From the NCBI RefSeq assembly GCF_037414475.1, contig NZ_CP147913.1, forward strand, positions 3,410,001 to 3,474,000: 64,000 nucleotides of DNA, given 5' to 3'. Shown here piece after piece: positions 33,692 to 42,217 of this stretch. Within the stretch, counting starts at the first letter, position 1; the number at the start of each line of letters is the position of its first letter. The notes below the pieces were generated by a model. The model had not been told where the DNA came from. It saw only the letters and a program-made list of their open reading frames with translations, and ran no database searches. The translations under genes and the position numbers were made by a program. The stretch is from Myxococcus stipitatus (GTDB lineage: Bacteria; Myxococcota; Myxococcia; Myxococcales; Myxococcaceae).

Positions 33692-36600
33692 TCACTTCAC
33701 GATGGCGTCCGGGGACGGCTCCCGGCCCCATCGCCTGAAGAGAACCGGAACCACCAGCATGTTGAGGAACGTGGAGGACAACAGTCCGCCCAGGATGACC
33801 ACGCCCATCGGGGCCTGAATCTCGTTCCCCGGCTCGTCGCTCCCGATGACGAGCGGCACGAGCGCCAACCCCGCGCACAGCGCCGTCATCAACACAGGGG
33901 CCAATCGTTCGAGCGAGCCCTGCACGACGGCCTCGGGGAGCGACTTCCCCTCCTCGCGCATCAGGTGCTCATAGTGGCTCACCATGAGGATGCCGTTGCG
34001 CGTGGCGATGCCGAACAAGGTGATGAAGCCCACCAACGAGGCCACGCTCACCACTCCCGACGTGAGCGCCACGGCCACGACGCCTCCCATGAGCGCCAGC
34101 GGAAGGTTGACGAGGGTCAGCAACGCGTTGCGGACCGAGCCATACGCCACCACCAGCAGCAGGAAGATGCCCACCACCACCGCCGCGCTCAGCCAGGCCA
34201 TGGAGCGCGTGGCCTCCTCCGCGCTCTCGAACTGGCCGCCGTAGTCCACGGAGTACCCCAACGGCATCGGCACTTCGCGGGCGATGCGAGCCCGCAAGTC
34301 ATTCACCACCGCGGACAAGTCCCTGCCGGCGACGTTGGCCTGGACCACCATCTTCCGCTGCACACCTTCGCGGCTGATGGTGTTCGGGCCGGACTCGCGC
34401 GTGAGGCTCGCCAGCATCTTCAGCGGGATGGGTGACCCCACGGGCGTGTCCACCAGCGTCGAGCCGAGTGCCTCTACGTCCACACGAGCCGCGTCCTCCA
34501 ATCGCACGGCGATGTCCACCACCCGCTGCCCCTCGAGCACCATCCCCACCGTCTCACCGGCGAACGCGCGCTCCACGGCCTCCGCGACCTCGCCCGTGGT
34601 GAGCCCGTAGCGGGCCACCGCGTCCCGGTCCGTGCGAATCTCCAGCTCCGGAATCTCCACCTGCTGCTCGATGGCCACGTCCACCGCCCCGGGCGTGCTC
34701 TCGGCCACCTTCTTCACCTGCTCGGCAAGGCCACGCAGCCGGTCCAGGTCCTCTCCGTAGATTTTCAGCGCGATGTTGGCCCTCGTGCCCGACAGCATGT
34801 GGTCGATGCGATGACTGAGCGGTTGGCCCATCGTGATGGCGACACCGGGCACCTGGGTCAGCGCCTTGCGCAGTGCCTCCAACAGCGCCTGCTTGTCCCG
34901 AGAGCCTCGAGAGAAGTCCAACCCCACGTCCACCTCCGCGGCGTTGACGTCCTGGGCGTGTTCGTCCAGCTCCGCGCGCCCCGTGCGGCGGGCCGTGGAC
35001 ACCACCTCGGGGAATGACAACAAGACCTCCTCCACCCTCCGGCCCAGCGCGTCCGACGCCTCCAACGAAGTGCCTGGGAGCGTGACGACGTTGAGGGTGA
35101 GCGTGCCCTCGTTGAACTCCGGCAGGAAGGCGCGCCCCAGGAAGGGAATGACCGCCAACGTGGCCACCAACGCCAGCGCGGAGCCCGCGAGGATGGCCCG
35201 AGGACGAGCCAGCGCCTTCAGCAACACCGGCCGGTAGCGCGCCTTGAGCCAACGCAGCACGGGCCCCTCTTCCACACCCAGCGCCCGGGCATCCGGCAGC
35301 AGATAGGCGCACAGCGCTGGCGTCAGCGTGACCGCCACCCCCAACGACGCGGCGATGGCGACGACATACGCCAGCCCCAGGGGCGCCAGCATCCGCCCCT
35401 CCAGTCCCGACAAGAAGAAGAGCGGCAGGAAGACCAGGATGATGATGAGGGTGGCGAAGACGATGGCGTGCCGCACCTCGACGGAGGCCTGGAAGATGAC
35501 CTCGAGCGCGGGCTTGCGCCGAGCCTCGGGCAGGTGGGCGTTCTCCCGCAGCCGCCGGAAGACGTTCTCCACGTCGATGATGGCGTCATCCACCATGGCG
35601 CCAATGGCGATGGTGAGTCCGCCGATGGTCATGGTGTTGAGCGTCACGCCCAACGCCTTGAGCACCAGCACCGCCGCGACCAACGACAGGGGAATCGCGG
35701 TCAGCGAGATGAACGTCGCCCGAGCGTTCATCAGGAACACAAGCAGGATGACGGCCACGAGCACCGCGCCATCCCGGAGCGCCACCGTCACGTTGCGCAC
35801 CGCGACGGAGATGAAATCCGATTGCCGGAAGATGTTCCGGCCCACCACCAGGCCCTCGGGCAGCGTGGCCTGCGCCTCGTCCAGCACGGCGTCGAGCCGC
35901 TCGGTCAGCTCGAGCGTATTGGCATCCGGCTGCTTCATCACCGCCAGGATGACCGCGGGCTCCGCGTTGGCGCTCCCCTCCCCGCGCTTGATGCGAGGCC
36001 CGACCTTCACGTCGGCCACCTGCCCCACGGTGATGGGCACACCCGCGCGCACCGTGACGACGGTGCCGCGCAGGTCCTCCACTCCCTTCGCCCGTCCCAC
36101 CGCGCGCAGCAGGTACTCCTGCCCACCCTGCACGTAGAAGCCACCCGAGGCGTTGTGGTTCGTCGTGCGCAAGGCCTGGGCGACTTGCTCGAAGGTGACG
36201 CCGAGCGCCTGCAATGCCTCCGGCCGCAACAGCACCTGATACTGCTTCACCGCGCCACCGATGGGCACCACCTGGGAGACTCCGGGCACGGACAAGAGCC
36301 GCTTGCGCAGCACCCAGTCCGCCACGCCTCGCGCCTCCATCATCTGCGCCTGGCGTCCCTCTTCACTCTTCGCCCAGGCCTCCTCCTTCCAGGACACGGA
36401 GAGGAAGAGGATTTCCCCCATGACGGAGGAGATGGGCGCCATGACCGGCGGAGGGACATCCGGAGGAAGCTGCGAGGCGACGAGCTGGAGCTTCTCGTTC
36501 ACCACCTGGCGCGCCGTGTAGATGTCCGTCCCCCACTCGAACTCCACCCAGACGATGGAGATGCCCACGCCCGAAGCCGAGCGCACCCGGCGAACGCCCG

Positions 36601-36826
36601 TGGCGCCATTGACGGCGGTCTCGAGGGGGAACGTGACGAGTGTCTCCACCTCTTCGGGCGCCAGGCCGTGGGCCTCCGTGAGAAGGGTGACGGTGGGAGC
36701 GGTGAGGTCCGGGAAGACGTCCACCGGCATGCTCCGGGCCACCTGGATGCCCAGCACCAACAGCAGCACGGAGGAGGCCACCACCAGCAACCGGTGGTCG
36801 ATGGACCAGCGAATGAGGCGATTCAT
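33692..36826 (-). CDS. Heavy-metal RND efflux pump (CusA/CzcA-like)
   Basis: A 1,044-residue inner-membrane RND permease of the heavy-metal-efflux class. It starts with MNRLIRWSIDHRLLVVASSVLLLVLGIQV and has typical segments LPVDVFPDLTAPTV-like (MPVDVFPDLTAPTVTLLTEA), GVGISIVWVEFEWGTDIY, ILLVFLMNARATFISLTAIPLSLV and the conserved DDAIIDVENV proton-relay region. It drives metal out across the envelope using protons, through a channel with the CusB-like adaptor and TolC encoded just upstream. It is the last gene of a five-gene operon, 13 bases after the adaptor gene. Substrate probably a divalent metal or Cu/Ag; Co, Ni or Zn are possible from the His-rich partners. Confidence 0.93.
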   Translation of the reverse strand: MNRLIRWSIDHRLLVVASSVLLLVLGIQVARSMPVDVFPDLTAPTVTLLTEAHGLAPEEVETLVTFPLETAVNGATGVRRVRSASGVGISIVWVEFEWGTDIYTARQVVNEKLQLVASQLPPDVPPPVMAPISSVMGEILFLSVSWKEEAWAKSEEGRQAQMMEARGVADWVLRKRLLSVPGVSQVVPIGGAVKQYQVLLRPEALQALGVTFEQVAQALRTTNHNASGGFYVQGGQEYLLRAVGRAKGVEDLRGTVVTVRAGVPITVGQVADVKVGPRIKRGEGSANAEPAVILAVMKQPDANTLELTERLDAVLDEAQATLPEGLVVGRNIFRQSDFISVAVRNVTVALRDGAVLVAVILLVFLMNARATFISLTAIPLSLVAAVLVLKALGVTLNTMTIGGLTIAIGAMVDDAIIDVENVFRRLRENAHLPEARRKPALEVIFQASVEVRHAIVFATLIIILVFLPLFFLSGLEGRMLAPLGLAYVVAIAASLGVAVTLTPALCAYLLPDARALGVEEGPVLRWLKARYRPVLLKALARPRAILAGSALALVATLAVIPFLGRAFLPEFNEGTLTLNVVTLPGTSLEASDALGRRVEEVLLSFPEVVSTARRTGRAELDEHAQDVNAAEVDVGLDFSRGSRDKQALLEALRKALTQVPGVAITMGQPLSHRIDHMLSGTRANIALKIYGEDLDRLRGLAEQVKKVAESTPGAVDVAIEQQVEIPELEIRTDRDAVARYGLTTGEVAEAVERAFAGETVGMVLEGQRVVDIAVRLEDAARVDVEALGSTLVDTPVGSPIPLKMLASLTRESGPNTISREGVQRKMVVQANVAGRDLSAVVNDLRARIAREVPMPLGYSVDYGGQFESAEEATRSMAWLSAAVVVGIFLLLVVAYGSVRNALLTLVNLPLALMGGVVAVALTSGVVSVASLVGFITLFGIATRNGILMVSHYEHLMREEGKSLPEAVVQGSLERLAPVLMTALCAGLALVPLVIGSDEPGNEIQAPMGVVILGGLLSSTFLNMLVVPVLFRRWGREPSPDAIVK

Positions 36827-36839
36827 GGTCGTCGTGCCC

Positions 36840-38447
36840 TCAGTGCTGGTGGCCATGCTCGGGGATGGCCCCGGTGGCGGTGGACAGTTTGAGTTCATGG
36901 GCGCCGCGCGAGACGACACGCTCGCCCTCCTTCACTCCCTCCAGCACCTGCACCCATCCTCCCGAGCGAACACCCGGGCGGAGGACGCGCTTGAAGAAGG
37001 ACTCGCCGCCGTCCACGACGAAGACCGTGGGCCGGCCGTTGTCATCCACGATGGCGGATTCGGGGATGGCCACGTCATGCACCGTCTCTCCCGTGAAGAG
37101 CGTCACCTTGGCGAACATGCCGGGCTTGAGGAGCCCCTCGGGATTGGGCAGCTCGAAGAGCACGGGGACGGTGCGCGTGAGGGGGTCCACGACGCTGCCC
37201 ACCGCGACACGGCGGCCCGACGTCTCGTCCACCGTGAACTCACGCTCGAGCCCCGCCACCGTGAAGGCCGCGCCCGGTGACCGCTCCACCCGGGAGGCAT
37301 CCACCTCGTACACCTTCGCCTCGAGCCACAGCCGCGAAGGATTGATGACCGACACCAGCCGCTTGCCCACCTCCACCACGGCTCCGGGCATCACGTCCGC
37401 GAAGGACACCACTCCGTCCAAGGGAGAGCGCAGCTCGAAGGCCGCGGCGCCAAGCCCTCCTGTCCCGCTCTGCGTGCCCCGATAGAGCGCCAGCTGACGC
37501 TCCGCCGCGGAGGCGCGGGCCACCGCCACCTCTCGCGCCACCCGGGCCCCGTCGAGTTGTTTCTCCGGGATGGCCTTCGCCGCGAGCAGCTCCTCCGCCC
37601 GAGTCACCTCACGCTCGGCCAGCCCCAGCTCGGCGCGAGCACGGGAGACCTCCAGCTCCACGGTAGCCAGGTCCGTCGTCCCCGCCACGGAGACAGGCGA
37701 CAACCGCACCAGGACCTGGCCCTTCTTCACCACCTGCCCCAGATGGGGAACCGGCCCCGAGACAGACACCTGCCCCGTCACCGGAGCAGCCAGCTCCACC
37801 GCCTGGCCCGCCACGGGCTTGAGCTCCCCGTTGGCGCGCACTCCGCCCTGGAGCACACGCGACCGCGCGGCCGCCGTGGCGTACCGCGTCTTCCACTGCT
37901 GCTCCTTGAGGAAGGGCACGGTGGACTCACCCGCCTCCTCGCGAGGAGCGGCGGCCACCGCGGCGGACACCGACGGAAACACCGTCACCGGGCCCACGTC
38001 CACGGTTCCTGAAACCTGCTCGCCCTCCAACCGCAGGATGAGCCGAGCCGCTCCAGACTTCGCGGGGCGGACCTCGGGCTTGAAGATGCCGTCCCGCAAG
38101 AGCCGCTCCGCCACGAAGCGCTCCTCGCCGCCATCCGCGTGGCGCAAGGTGGCCGTCACCTTCCCCTTCGTCACGGGCTTGAAGCCGTCCGCGTCGCGCG
38201 CATCCGTGAAGTGCGCCACCAGCGGTGAGGGCTGTCCCACCACCAGCGCCGGGTACTCCATGAACAGCTCCAGGCCGTCTTGATACGTGGTGATGGAGAC
38301 GTCCGGCCGCGGCTTCTCGGCGACGGCCGGAGCGCCGCCTTCGTCATGGACCCGGGGGTCTTGCCCATCGTGACTGTGTCCGTGCTCCTTGCAGGAAGCG
38401 GCGAGTGCACACACGAGGGCCGCGATGAACAGGTGGAGACGACTCAT
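36840..38447 (-). CDS. RND efflux periplasmic adaptor lipoprotein (CusB/CzcB-like) with His-rich ends
   Basis: A 535-residue adaptor with a lipoprotein signal (lipobox LAASC). Right after the lipidated Cys is a His-rich stretch (KEHGHSHDGQDPRVH), and the last residues are EHGHQH; both probably bind metal. The core has the usual order: beta-barrel/lipoyl segment (PVTGQVSVSGPVPHLGQVVKKGQVLVRLSP), long helical hairpin (ATVELEVSRARAELGLAEREV...), second lipoyl half (FELRSPLDGVVSFADVMPGAVVEVGKRL) and membrane-proximal barrel. It bridges the pump and TolC. Its start overlaps the tolC stop by ATGA (38444-38447), so coupling is strong. Confidence 0.92.
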   Translation of the reverse strand: MSRLHLFIAALVCALAASCKEHGHSHDGQDPRVHDEGGAPAVAEKPRPDVSITTYQDGLELFMEYPALVVGQPSPLVAHFTDARDADGFKPVTKGKVTATLRHADGGEERFVAERLLRDGIFKPEVRPAKSGAARLILRLEGEQVSGTVDVGPVTVFPSVSAAVAAAPREEAGESTVPFLKEQQWKTRYATAAARSRVLQGGVRANGELKPVAGQAVELAAPVTGQVSVSGPVPHLGQVVKKGQVLVRLSPVSVAGTTDLATVELEVSRARAELGLAEREVTRAEELLAAKAIPEKQLDGARVAREVAVARASAAERQLALYRGTQSGTGGLGAAAFELRSPLDGVVSFADVMPGAVVEVGKRLVSVINPSRLWLEAKVYEVDASRVERSPGAAFTVAGLEREFTVDETSGRRVAVGSVVDPLTRTVPVLFELPNPEGLLKPGMFAKVTLFTGETVHDVAIPESAIVDDNGRPTVFVVDGGESFFKRVLRPGVRSGGWVQVLEGVKEGERVVSRGAHELKLSTATGAIPEHGHQH

Positions 38448-39733
38448 GGCTGGGTGCCCCCAGGTGTGGCGCCATCCCAGGCGCCCGAGAGAAGAAGAAG
38501 GTCCGCTTCGGCTTCGGCGACGTCGAACGCCAGGTCCACCGCCGTCAGCCGCGCATCACGGGCTGTCCGCTCGGCGTCGACGAGCACGAGGAGGTCCACG
38601 CCGCCTCCCTGGTAGGCGGCCTCGGCGACACGGCGGAGCTCTTCCGCGCGGCGCAGCGCATCGTCACGCTGCTTCACTCGCCGCTCACGTCGCTCCACCA
38701 CCACCTCACCCGCCAGCGTGAGCCGTGAGTGAGCGGCATGCAGCAGCGCGGCACGGCGAGCCTGGGCCAGCCGCTCACGTGCCTCCGCCTGGGCGATGAG
38801 CCCCTGTCGCCGCTCGAAGAAGGGCAGAGGGAGGGTGAGCCCGGCGACGTACCCGCTCGCCTCACCCGGCCGCCCGATGTCCAGCACCTGGGCGCCGCCA
38901 TACACCGTCACGTCTGGAATCCATCCACGGCCCGCGGCGCGGTGCTCCGCGCCCGCACTGCGCGCCTCCAGCTCCAGCGCCCGGACATCCGCGCGGCGCG
39001 AGTCCAGCTCCGCGTGAAGCGACTCCACGGCAGGCAGCGAGCGCTCCGGAGCCAGAGCTCCCTCGAGCAGCGGCAGTGATTTCACCTCGGGCCCCAACAA
39101 GCGCAGGGCCTCGGCCTGGGCTCGCCGCTCGTCGAGGACGGCGCCACGGCGTGCGTCCTCGACCGCGGCGGCCTCGGTCTCGATTCGCAGCCGGTCATAC
39201 CCCGCCGCCGCCCCCGCGCGCTCCCGGGCGGAGATGACGTCCGTCATGCGTCGCAACGCGGCCAACGACTCTTCGAGGATGGAGGTCCGCTGTCGCGCCG
39301 CGAGGACGGACGCGAAGGCGAGCGTCGCCTCATGTCGCAGCTCGCCTCGAGCCCGGGAGAGCTTTGCCTCCGCCGCCCTCGCACCGTCTCCAGCGGACGC
39401 GCGCTCCAGACCCAGCCGCCCGGAGAGCACCAGCGGGATGGAGAGGCTCACGATGTCCTGGCTCGCCCCATCCGCCAGGCCCGAGGTGACCTTCTCCCGC
39501 TGCCACGCCAGCGAGGGATTGGGCCATTGCCCGACCCCCACGGCCGTGGCTCGTCCCACCTCCGCCTCGGCCTCGGAGACACGCGCCTCCAGGCTCCCGT
39601 GGAGAACCTGCTCCACATAGCGCTCCTCCGTGAGCGAGGGCTGCGCCGAGGCGCCACGGGCGAGCAGCACCGCGAAGATACTACCGACGATAGTAGACAA
39701 GGACGCAAGACGGGTGGATGTGAGCAGGGACAT
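38444..39733 (-). CDS. TolC-family outer-membrane efflux protein (CusC/CzcC-like)
   Basis: A product of about 429 residues with a signal peptide ending near GASAQ and then the two-repeat alpha-helical TolC arrangement (AEVGRATAVGVGQWPNPSLAWQ; ARGELRHEATLAFASVLAARQR; then RRADVRALELEARSAG in the second half). It forms the outer-membrane channel of the efflux pump. ATG 39733 is chosen over GTG 39742, which lies directly after the M56 stop codon. A BlaI-type dyad (39679-39695) lies inside its first codons. Alternative: a GTG at 39670 just after the dyad could be used, but it would leave no full signal peptide. Confidence 0.88.
   Translation of the reverse strand: MSLLTSTRLASLSTIVGSIFAVLLARGASAQPSLTEERYVEQVLHGSLEARVSEAEAEVGRATAVGVGQWPNPSLAWQREKVTSGLADGASQDIVSLSIPLVLSGRLGLERASAGDGARAAEAKLSRARGELRHEATLAFASVLAARQRTSILEESLAALRRMTDVISARERAGAAAGYDRLRIETEAAAVEDARRGAVLDERRAQAEALRLLGPEVKSLPLLEGALAPERSLPAVESLHAELDSRRADVRALELEARSAGAEHRAAGRGWIPDVTVYGGAQVLDIGRPGEASGYVAGLTLPLPFFERRQGLIAQAEARERLAQARRAALLHAAHSRLTLAGEVVVERRERRVKQRDDALRRAEELRRVAEAAYQGGGVDLLVLVDAERTARDARLTAVDLAFDVAEAEADLLLLSGAWDGATPGGTQP
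39679..39695. promoter_or_regulatory. BlaI-type operator 2, inside the 5' end of the TolC gene
   Basis: TACTACCGACGATAGTA; its reverse complement TACTATCGTCGGTAGTA differs from operator 1 at only 2 of 17 bases. The ends TACTA...TAGTA form a 5-bp dyad with a 7-base centre. Sited 38-54 bases downstream of the TolC start, it could act as an internal operator or roadblock for the efflux genes, or control an internal promoter. Confidence 0.7.
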
Positions 39734-39742
39734 GGCCAACAC

Positions 39743-40726
39743 TCAGGAGATGAAGTGGAGGGCGGTCTCCACCGCGTGGTGGAGGAATCCCGCGTGGAGC
39801 AGCGCGAGGGTGAGCACTCCCGCCGCCACGCCCGCGCCCAGGAGGAGGGCACGCGAAGCGCGGGCCTGAAGAGGCTCGTCTCCGAGCAAGGCCCGCACCC
39901 GCGCTTCCAGGGCCAGCTGGCCAAACGCAGGCACGGCGGCGGCTTCGCGAGCCCCGCGCTGGAGGGCCGCCATCTTCACCAGGGCCTCCGCCATCACCGC
40001 TCCATCCCCGACGACGTGCACCGCCTCCGCGTCACACGCCTGCTCGGCCGCGAGCTGGTACCTCGCCAGGAACCGTCGCGCCAACGGAGGTGGCACGAAG
40101 AGCCCCGAGGCACAAAGCAGCAAGGACGCCAACGGGTCTTGCCGCCGCAGATGGGCTTCTTCATGCGCCAGCACGCCTTGGAGCTGCTCAGCCGTCAGGA
40201 CCTCCTCGAGACTGCCCGACACGAGGACGCGCCGGCGGAGCACTCCCGCCGCATGGCACACCCTGGGCGCTCCTGGCACCACCACCACCGGGAAGGGCCC
40301 GGTCCGAGGGGAACCCAACGCCTCCAGCGCGGCGAGCCGGGAGCGCGTGTGAAGGATGCGCCACACCAATCCGCCCGCGCGAAAGACAAACATCGCGAGC
40401 GCCGCCGCTCCCGCCACCGCGAGGACCGGTCTGCCGCCCGAGGAGTGCAGGAAGCACAGGTGGAGGTGATGGTCATGGCCACCACAATGGTCCTGTCCCC
40501 AGCCGACCACCGCGGAGAGGGCTGGAGCCGCGGTGGCGGCCACCGCCGCCAGCGCCACCACGGCGGGCAGAATCCCCAGGACGAAGGCTCCATCCGCTCG
40601 AAGCGCCGGCCACGCGCCATGCCGGGTCCAGGCCCCGACCATCGCGGCCACCCACAGCGAGGCCACCGCACCCACCACCGCGGCCACGGCGGCGCACTCC
40701 AGGATGAACCCCAGGACCGCGGTCAT
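39743..40726 (-). CDS. M56-family membrane metallopeptidase (BlaR1/MecR1-like) with Cys/His-rich loop, no beta-lactam sensor
   Basis: A 327-residue integral membrane protease. The zinc site HEEAH is at residues 188-192 with a further Glu in EQACDAEA (about 228). Predicted helices lie near 5-32, 47-73, 99-118 and 295-312, the arrangement of the BlaR1 membrane half, so the loop 74-98 should be outside. That loop holds HCGGHDHHLHLCFLH (80-94), with two Cys and six His, a likely metal site. The extracellular penicillin-binding domain that makes BlaR1 a beta-lactam sensor is missing. It shares ATGA with the blaI gene upstream and its stop is 9 bases before the TolC start. Inferred role: sense metal and cleave the repressor. 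Confidence 0.85.
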   Translation of the reverse strand: MTAVLGFILECAAVAAVVGAVASLWVAAMVGAWTRHGAWPALRADGAFVLGILPAVVALAAVAATAAPALSAVVGWGQDHCGGHDHHLHLCFLHSSGGRPVLAVAGAAALAMFVFRAGGLVWRILHTRSRLAALEALGSPRTGPFPVVVVPGAPRVCHAAGVLRRRVLVSGSLEEVLTAEQLQGVLAHEEAHLRRQDPLASLLLCASGLFVPPPLARRFLARYQLAAEQACDAEAVHVVGDGAVMAEALVKMAALQRGAREAAAVPAFGQLALEARVRALLGDEPLQARASRALLLGAGVAAGVLTLALLHAGFLHHAVETALHFIS

Positions 40727-41115
40727 CGGCGGCCCCGCCGGCGCTCCGCGATGAGCTGTGCGAGCCGGTCGAGCAATGACTCGTCCACGTCGGCCGTCGC
40801 ATCCACGAACGCGGCCAGCGCCGTCTCGCCATGTGACTGGAGGATGTCGGCCGCGAGCCCGTCCGCCAGCGCCTTCTCGAACGCGGGCTGAGAGAGGGCC
40901 GGCGTGTAGCGCCACGCCAGGCCGTCCTTCTCCCGTTCCAGAAGGCCCTTGCGGTGCAGCCTGTCCATCGTCGTCATGATGGTCGTGTAGGCGCGCTCCT
41001 CGCGGCCCGTCATCCGGTCACACACCTCGCGCGCCGTGACAGGCGACTTGCGCCAGACGACCTTCATCACGGCCGCCTCCAGCGTGCCGAGCGGTTCCCA
41101 GGTGCGTTTCTTCAC
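40723..41115 (-). CDS. BlaI/MecI/CopY-family repressor
   Basis: A 130-residue winged-helix repressor: LGTLEAAVMKVVWRKSPVTAREVCDRMTGREERAYTTIMTTMDRLHRKGLLEREKDGLAWRYTPALS is the DNA-binding domain, followed by a helical dimerisation domain (FEKALADGLAADILQSHGETALAAFV). In the family, cleavage by an M56 protease relieves repression; the CopY branch responds to copper. The start codon is GTG. Its own promoter and operator lie directly upstream, with only about 7 bases between the -10 box and the GTG, so the mRNA is probably leaderless. The stop overlaps the M56 start (ATGA). Confidence 0.92.
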   Translation of the reverse strand: MKKRTWEPLGTLEAAVMKVVWRKSPVTAREVCDRMTGREERAYTTIMTTMDRLHRKGLLEREKDGLAWRYTPALSQPAFEKALADGLAADILQSHGETALAAFVDATADVDESLLDRLAQLIAERRRGRR

Positions 41116-41122
41116 GAAGCGG

Positions 41123-41152
41123 GTTCTATGCCCGGCAACCTACTATCGTCAA
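41123..41152 (-). promoter_or_regulatory. Promoter of the blaI-like operon
   Basis: On the minus strand TTGACG (41147-41152) and TAGAAC (41123-41128) are 18 bases apart. The start codon GTG (41115) lies 7 bases after the -10 box, which suggests transcription starts at or next to the first codon. The -35 box sits inside the 17-bp dyad, so repressor binding would block RNA polymerase. Confidence 0.6.
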
Positions 41153-41157
41153 TAGTA
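41141..41157. promoter_or_regulatory. BlaI-type operator 1 (TACTATCGTCAATAGTA)
   Basis: A dyad with 6-bp arms TACTAT/ATAGTA and a 5-base centre, in the 85-base gap between the blaI-like gene and the divergent EamA gene. Family operators are short dyads of TACTA/TAGTA character. It overlaps the -35 hexamer for blaI. One site may control both directions. Confidence 0.75.
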
Positions 41158-41200
41158 ACGCCAGCGTCCCCAGGGCTGGGTGAGCCAAGGAGCGTGTGTC

Positions 41201-42217
41201 GTGTCGATATCCCCACGAGTCGCGGGCGCGGTACTCGGCCTGTCGGCCGCTGCCCTCTTCGGCGTGAGCGCTCCGGTGGCGAAGCTGCTCCTTCCGTCGA
41301 GCACGCCGCTGATGTTGGCCGCCCTCCTCTATCTTGGAGGAGGACTGGGGCTCACAGCGCTCGAGTTGCTGCGCGGACTGCGCACGCCCCCACCGGACAG
41401 GCGTGAAGCTCCGCTCGCGCGAAAGGATGTCCCGCTGCTCTTGGGCGTCATCCTGTGCGGCGGCGTGGTGGGGCCGGTCTTGATGCTGGTGGGCCTGCAA
41501 CGTCTGACGGGCGTCGCGGCCTCCTTGATGCTCAACCTGGAGGGCCCGTTCACCATCATCCTGGCCCTCCTCGTCTTCGGCGAACACCTGGGCCGAGCGG
41601 GAGCCCTCGCGGCGGGGCTCATCATGGCGGGCGCCACCGTCTTGGGACTCCAGGAGGGAGAGCTGCGCGGCGACGTGCTCGGCATCCTCGCGCTGGCGGG
41701 AGCCTGCCTCGCGTGGGCGGTGGACAACAACCTCACCCAGCGGCTGTCCCTCAAGGACCCGCTCGCGTTGGTGCGCTTCAAGACGCTGGGTTCGGGGTCC
41801 TGCACGCTCCTCCTCGCATTGCTCACCGGACAGTCCCTCCCCACGGGCACCGTGCTGGGCGCCGCCCTGGTGCTCGGGTTCGCCAGCCATGGGGTGTCCA
41901 TCGTTCTTGATGCCTATTCCTTGAGGCTCGTGGGCGCCGCACGCGAGGCCGCCTACTTCGCCACGGCGCCATTCGTCGGAGCACTCGTCGCGGTGCCGCT
42001 CCTGGGTGAGCACCTGCGACCCCTCGACCTGCTCGCGTGCGGACTGATGGCGGGAGGCGTCGTCCTGCTCCTGCGCGAGCGGCATGCCCATGTGCATACC
42101 CACGCCGCCCTGGAGCACGAACATCTGCACACGCACGACCTGCATCACTCGCACGAGCCCCCCCCGGCATCTCCCCCACCGAGCCCCACTCCCATCGCCA
42201 CCAACACGCGCCCGTGA
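41201..42217 (+). CDS. EamA-family transporter with His-rich C-terminal tail
   Basis: A 338-residue product with ten hydrophobic helices in two EamA repeats (PRVAGAVLGLSAAALFGVSAPVAKLLL first, DVLGILALAGACLAWAVDNN in the middle), the drug/metabolite transporter fold. The C-terminus is rich in His (HAHVHTHAALEHEHLHTHDLHHSHE), probably binding metal at the membrane face. GTG 41201 is chosen because AAGGAG lies 8 bases upstream. The frame ends early after a run of eight C (42158-42165): with one more C the tail would continue in His-rich sequence to a stop at 42267. Divergent from the metal-efflux operon and likely under the same operator. Confidence 0.85.
   Translation: MSISPRVAGAVLGLSAAALFGVSAPVAKLLLPSSTPLMLAALLYLGGGLGLTALELLRGLRTPPPDRREAPLARKDVPLLLGVILCGGVVGPVLMLVGLQRLTGVAASLMLNLEGPFTIILALLVFGEHLGRAGALAAGLIMAGATVLGLQEGELRGDVLGILALAGACLAWAVDNNLTQRLSLKDPLALVRFKTLGSGSCTLLLALLTGQSLPTGTVLGAALVLGFASHGVSIVLDAYSLRLVGAAREAAYFATAPFVGALVAVPLLGEHLRPLDLLACGLMAGGVVLLLRERHAHVHTHAALEHEHLHTHDLHHSHEPPPASPPPSPTPIATNTRP
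42158..42165. repeat. C8 homopolymer that sets the length of the EamA His-rich tail
   Basis: Eight consecutive C within the tail codons. A gain of one C puts the following 100 bases in a frame with many His (reading PHSHRHQHAPVTHDHPH, then DLHHRHEH) ending at TGA 42265-42267. A slip during replication or a sequencing error could give the two forms. Confidence 0.8.

Noticed and set aside
39668-39670. GTG as the true start of TolC after the dyad
   Set aside because: It would leave only about ten residues before the signal cleavage site, too short for export. Mentioned as an alternative only.
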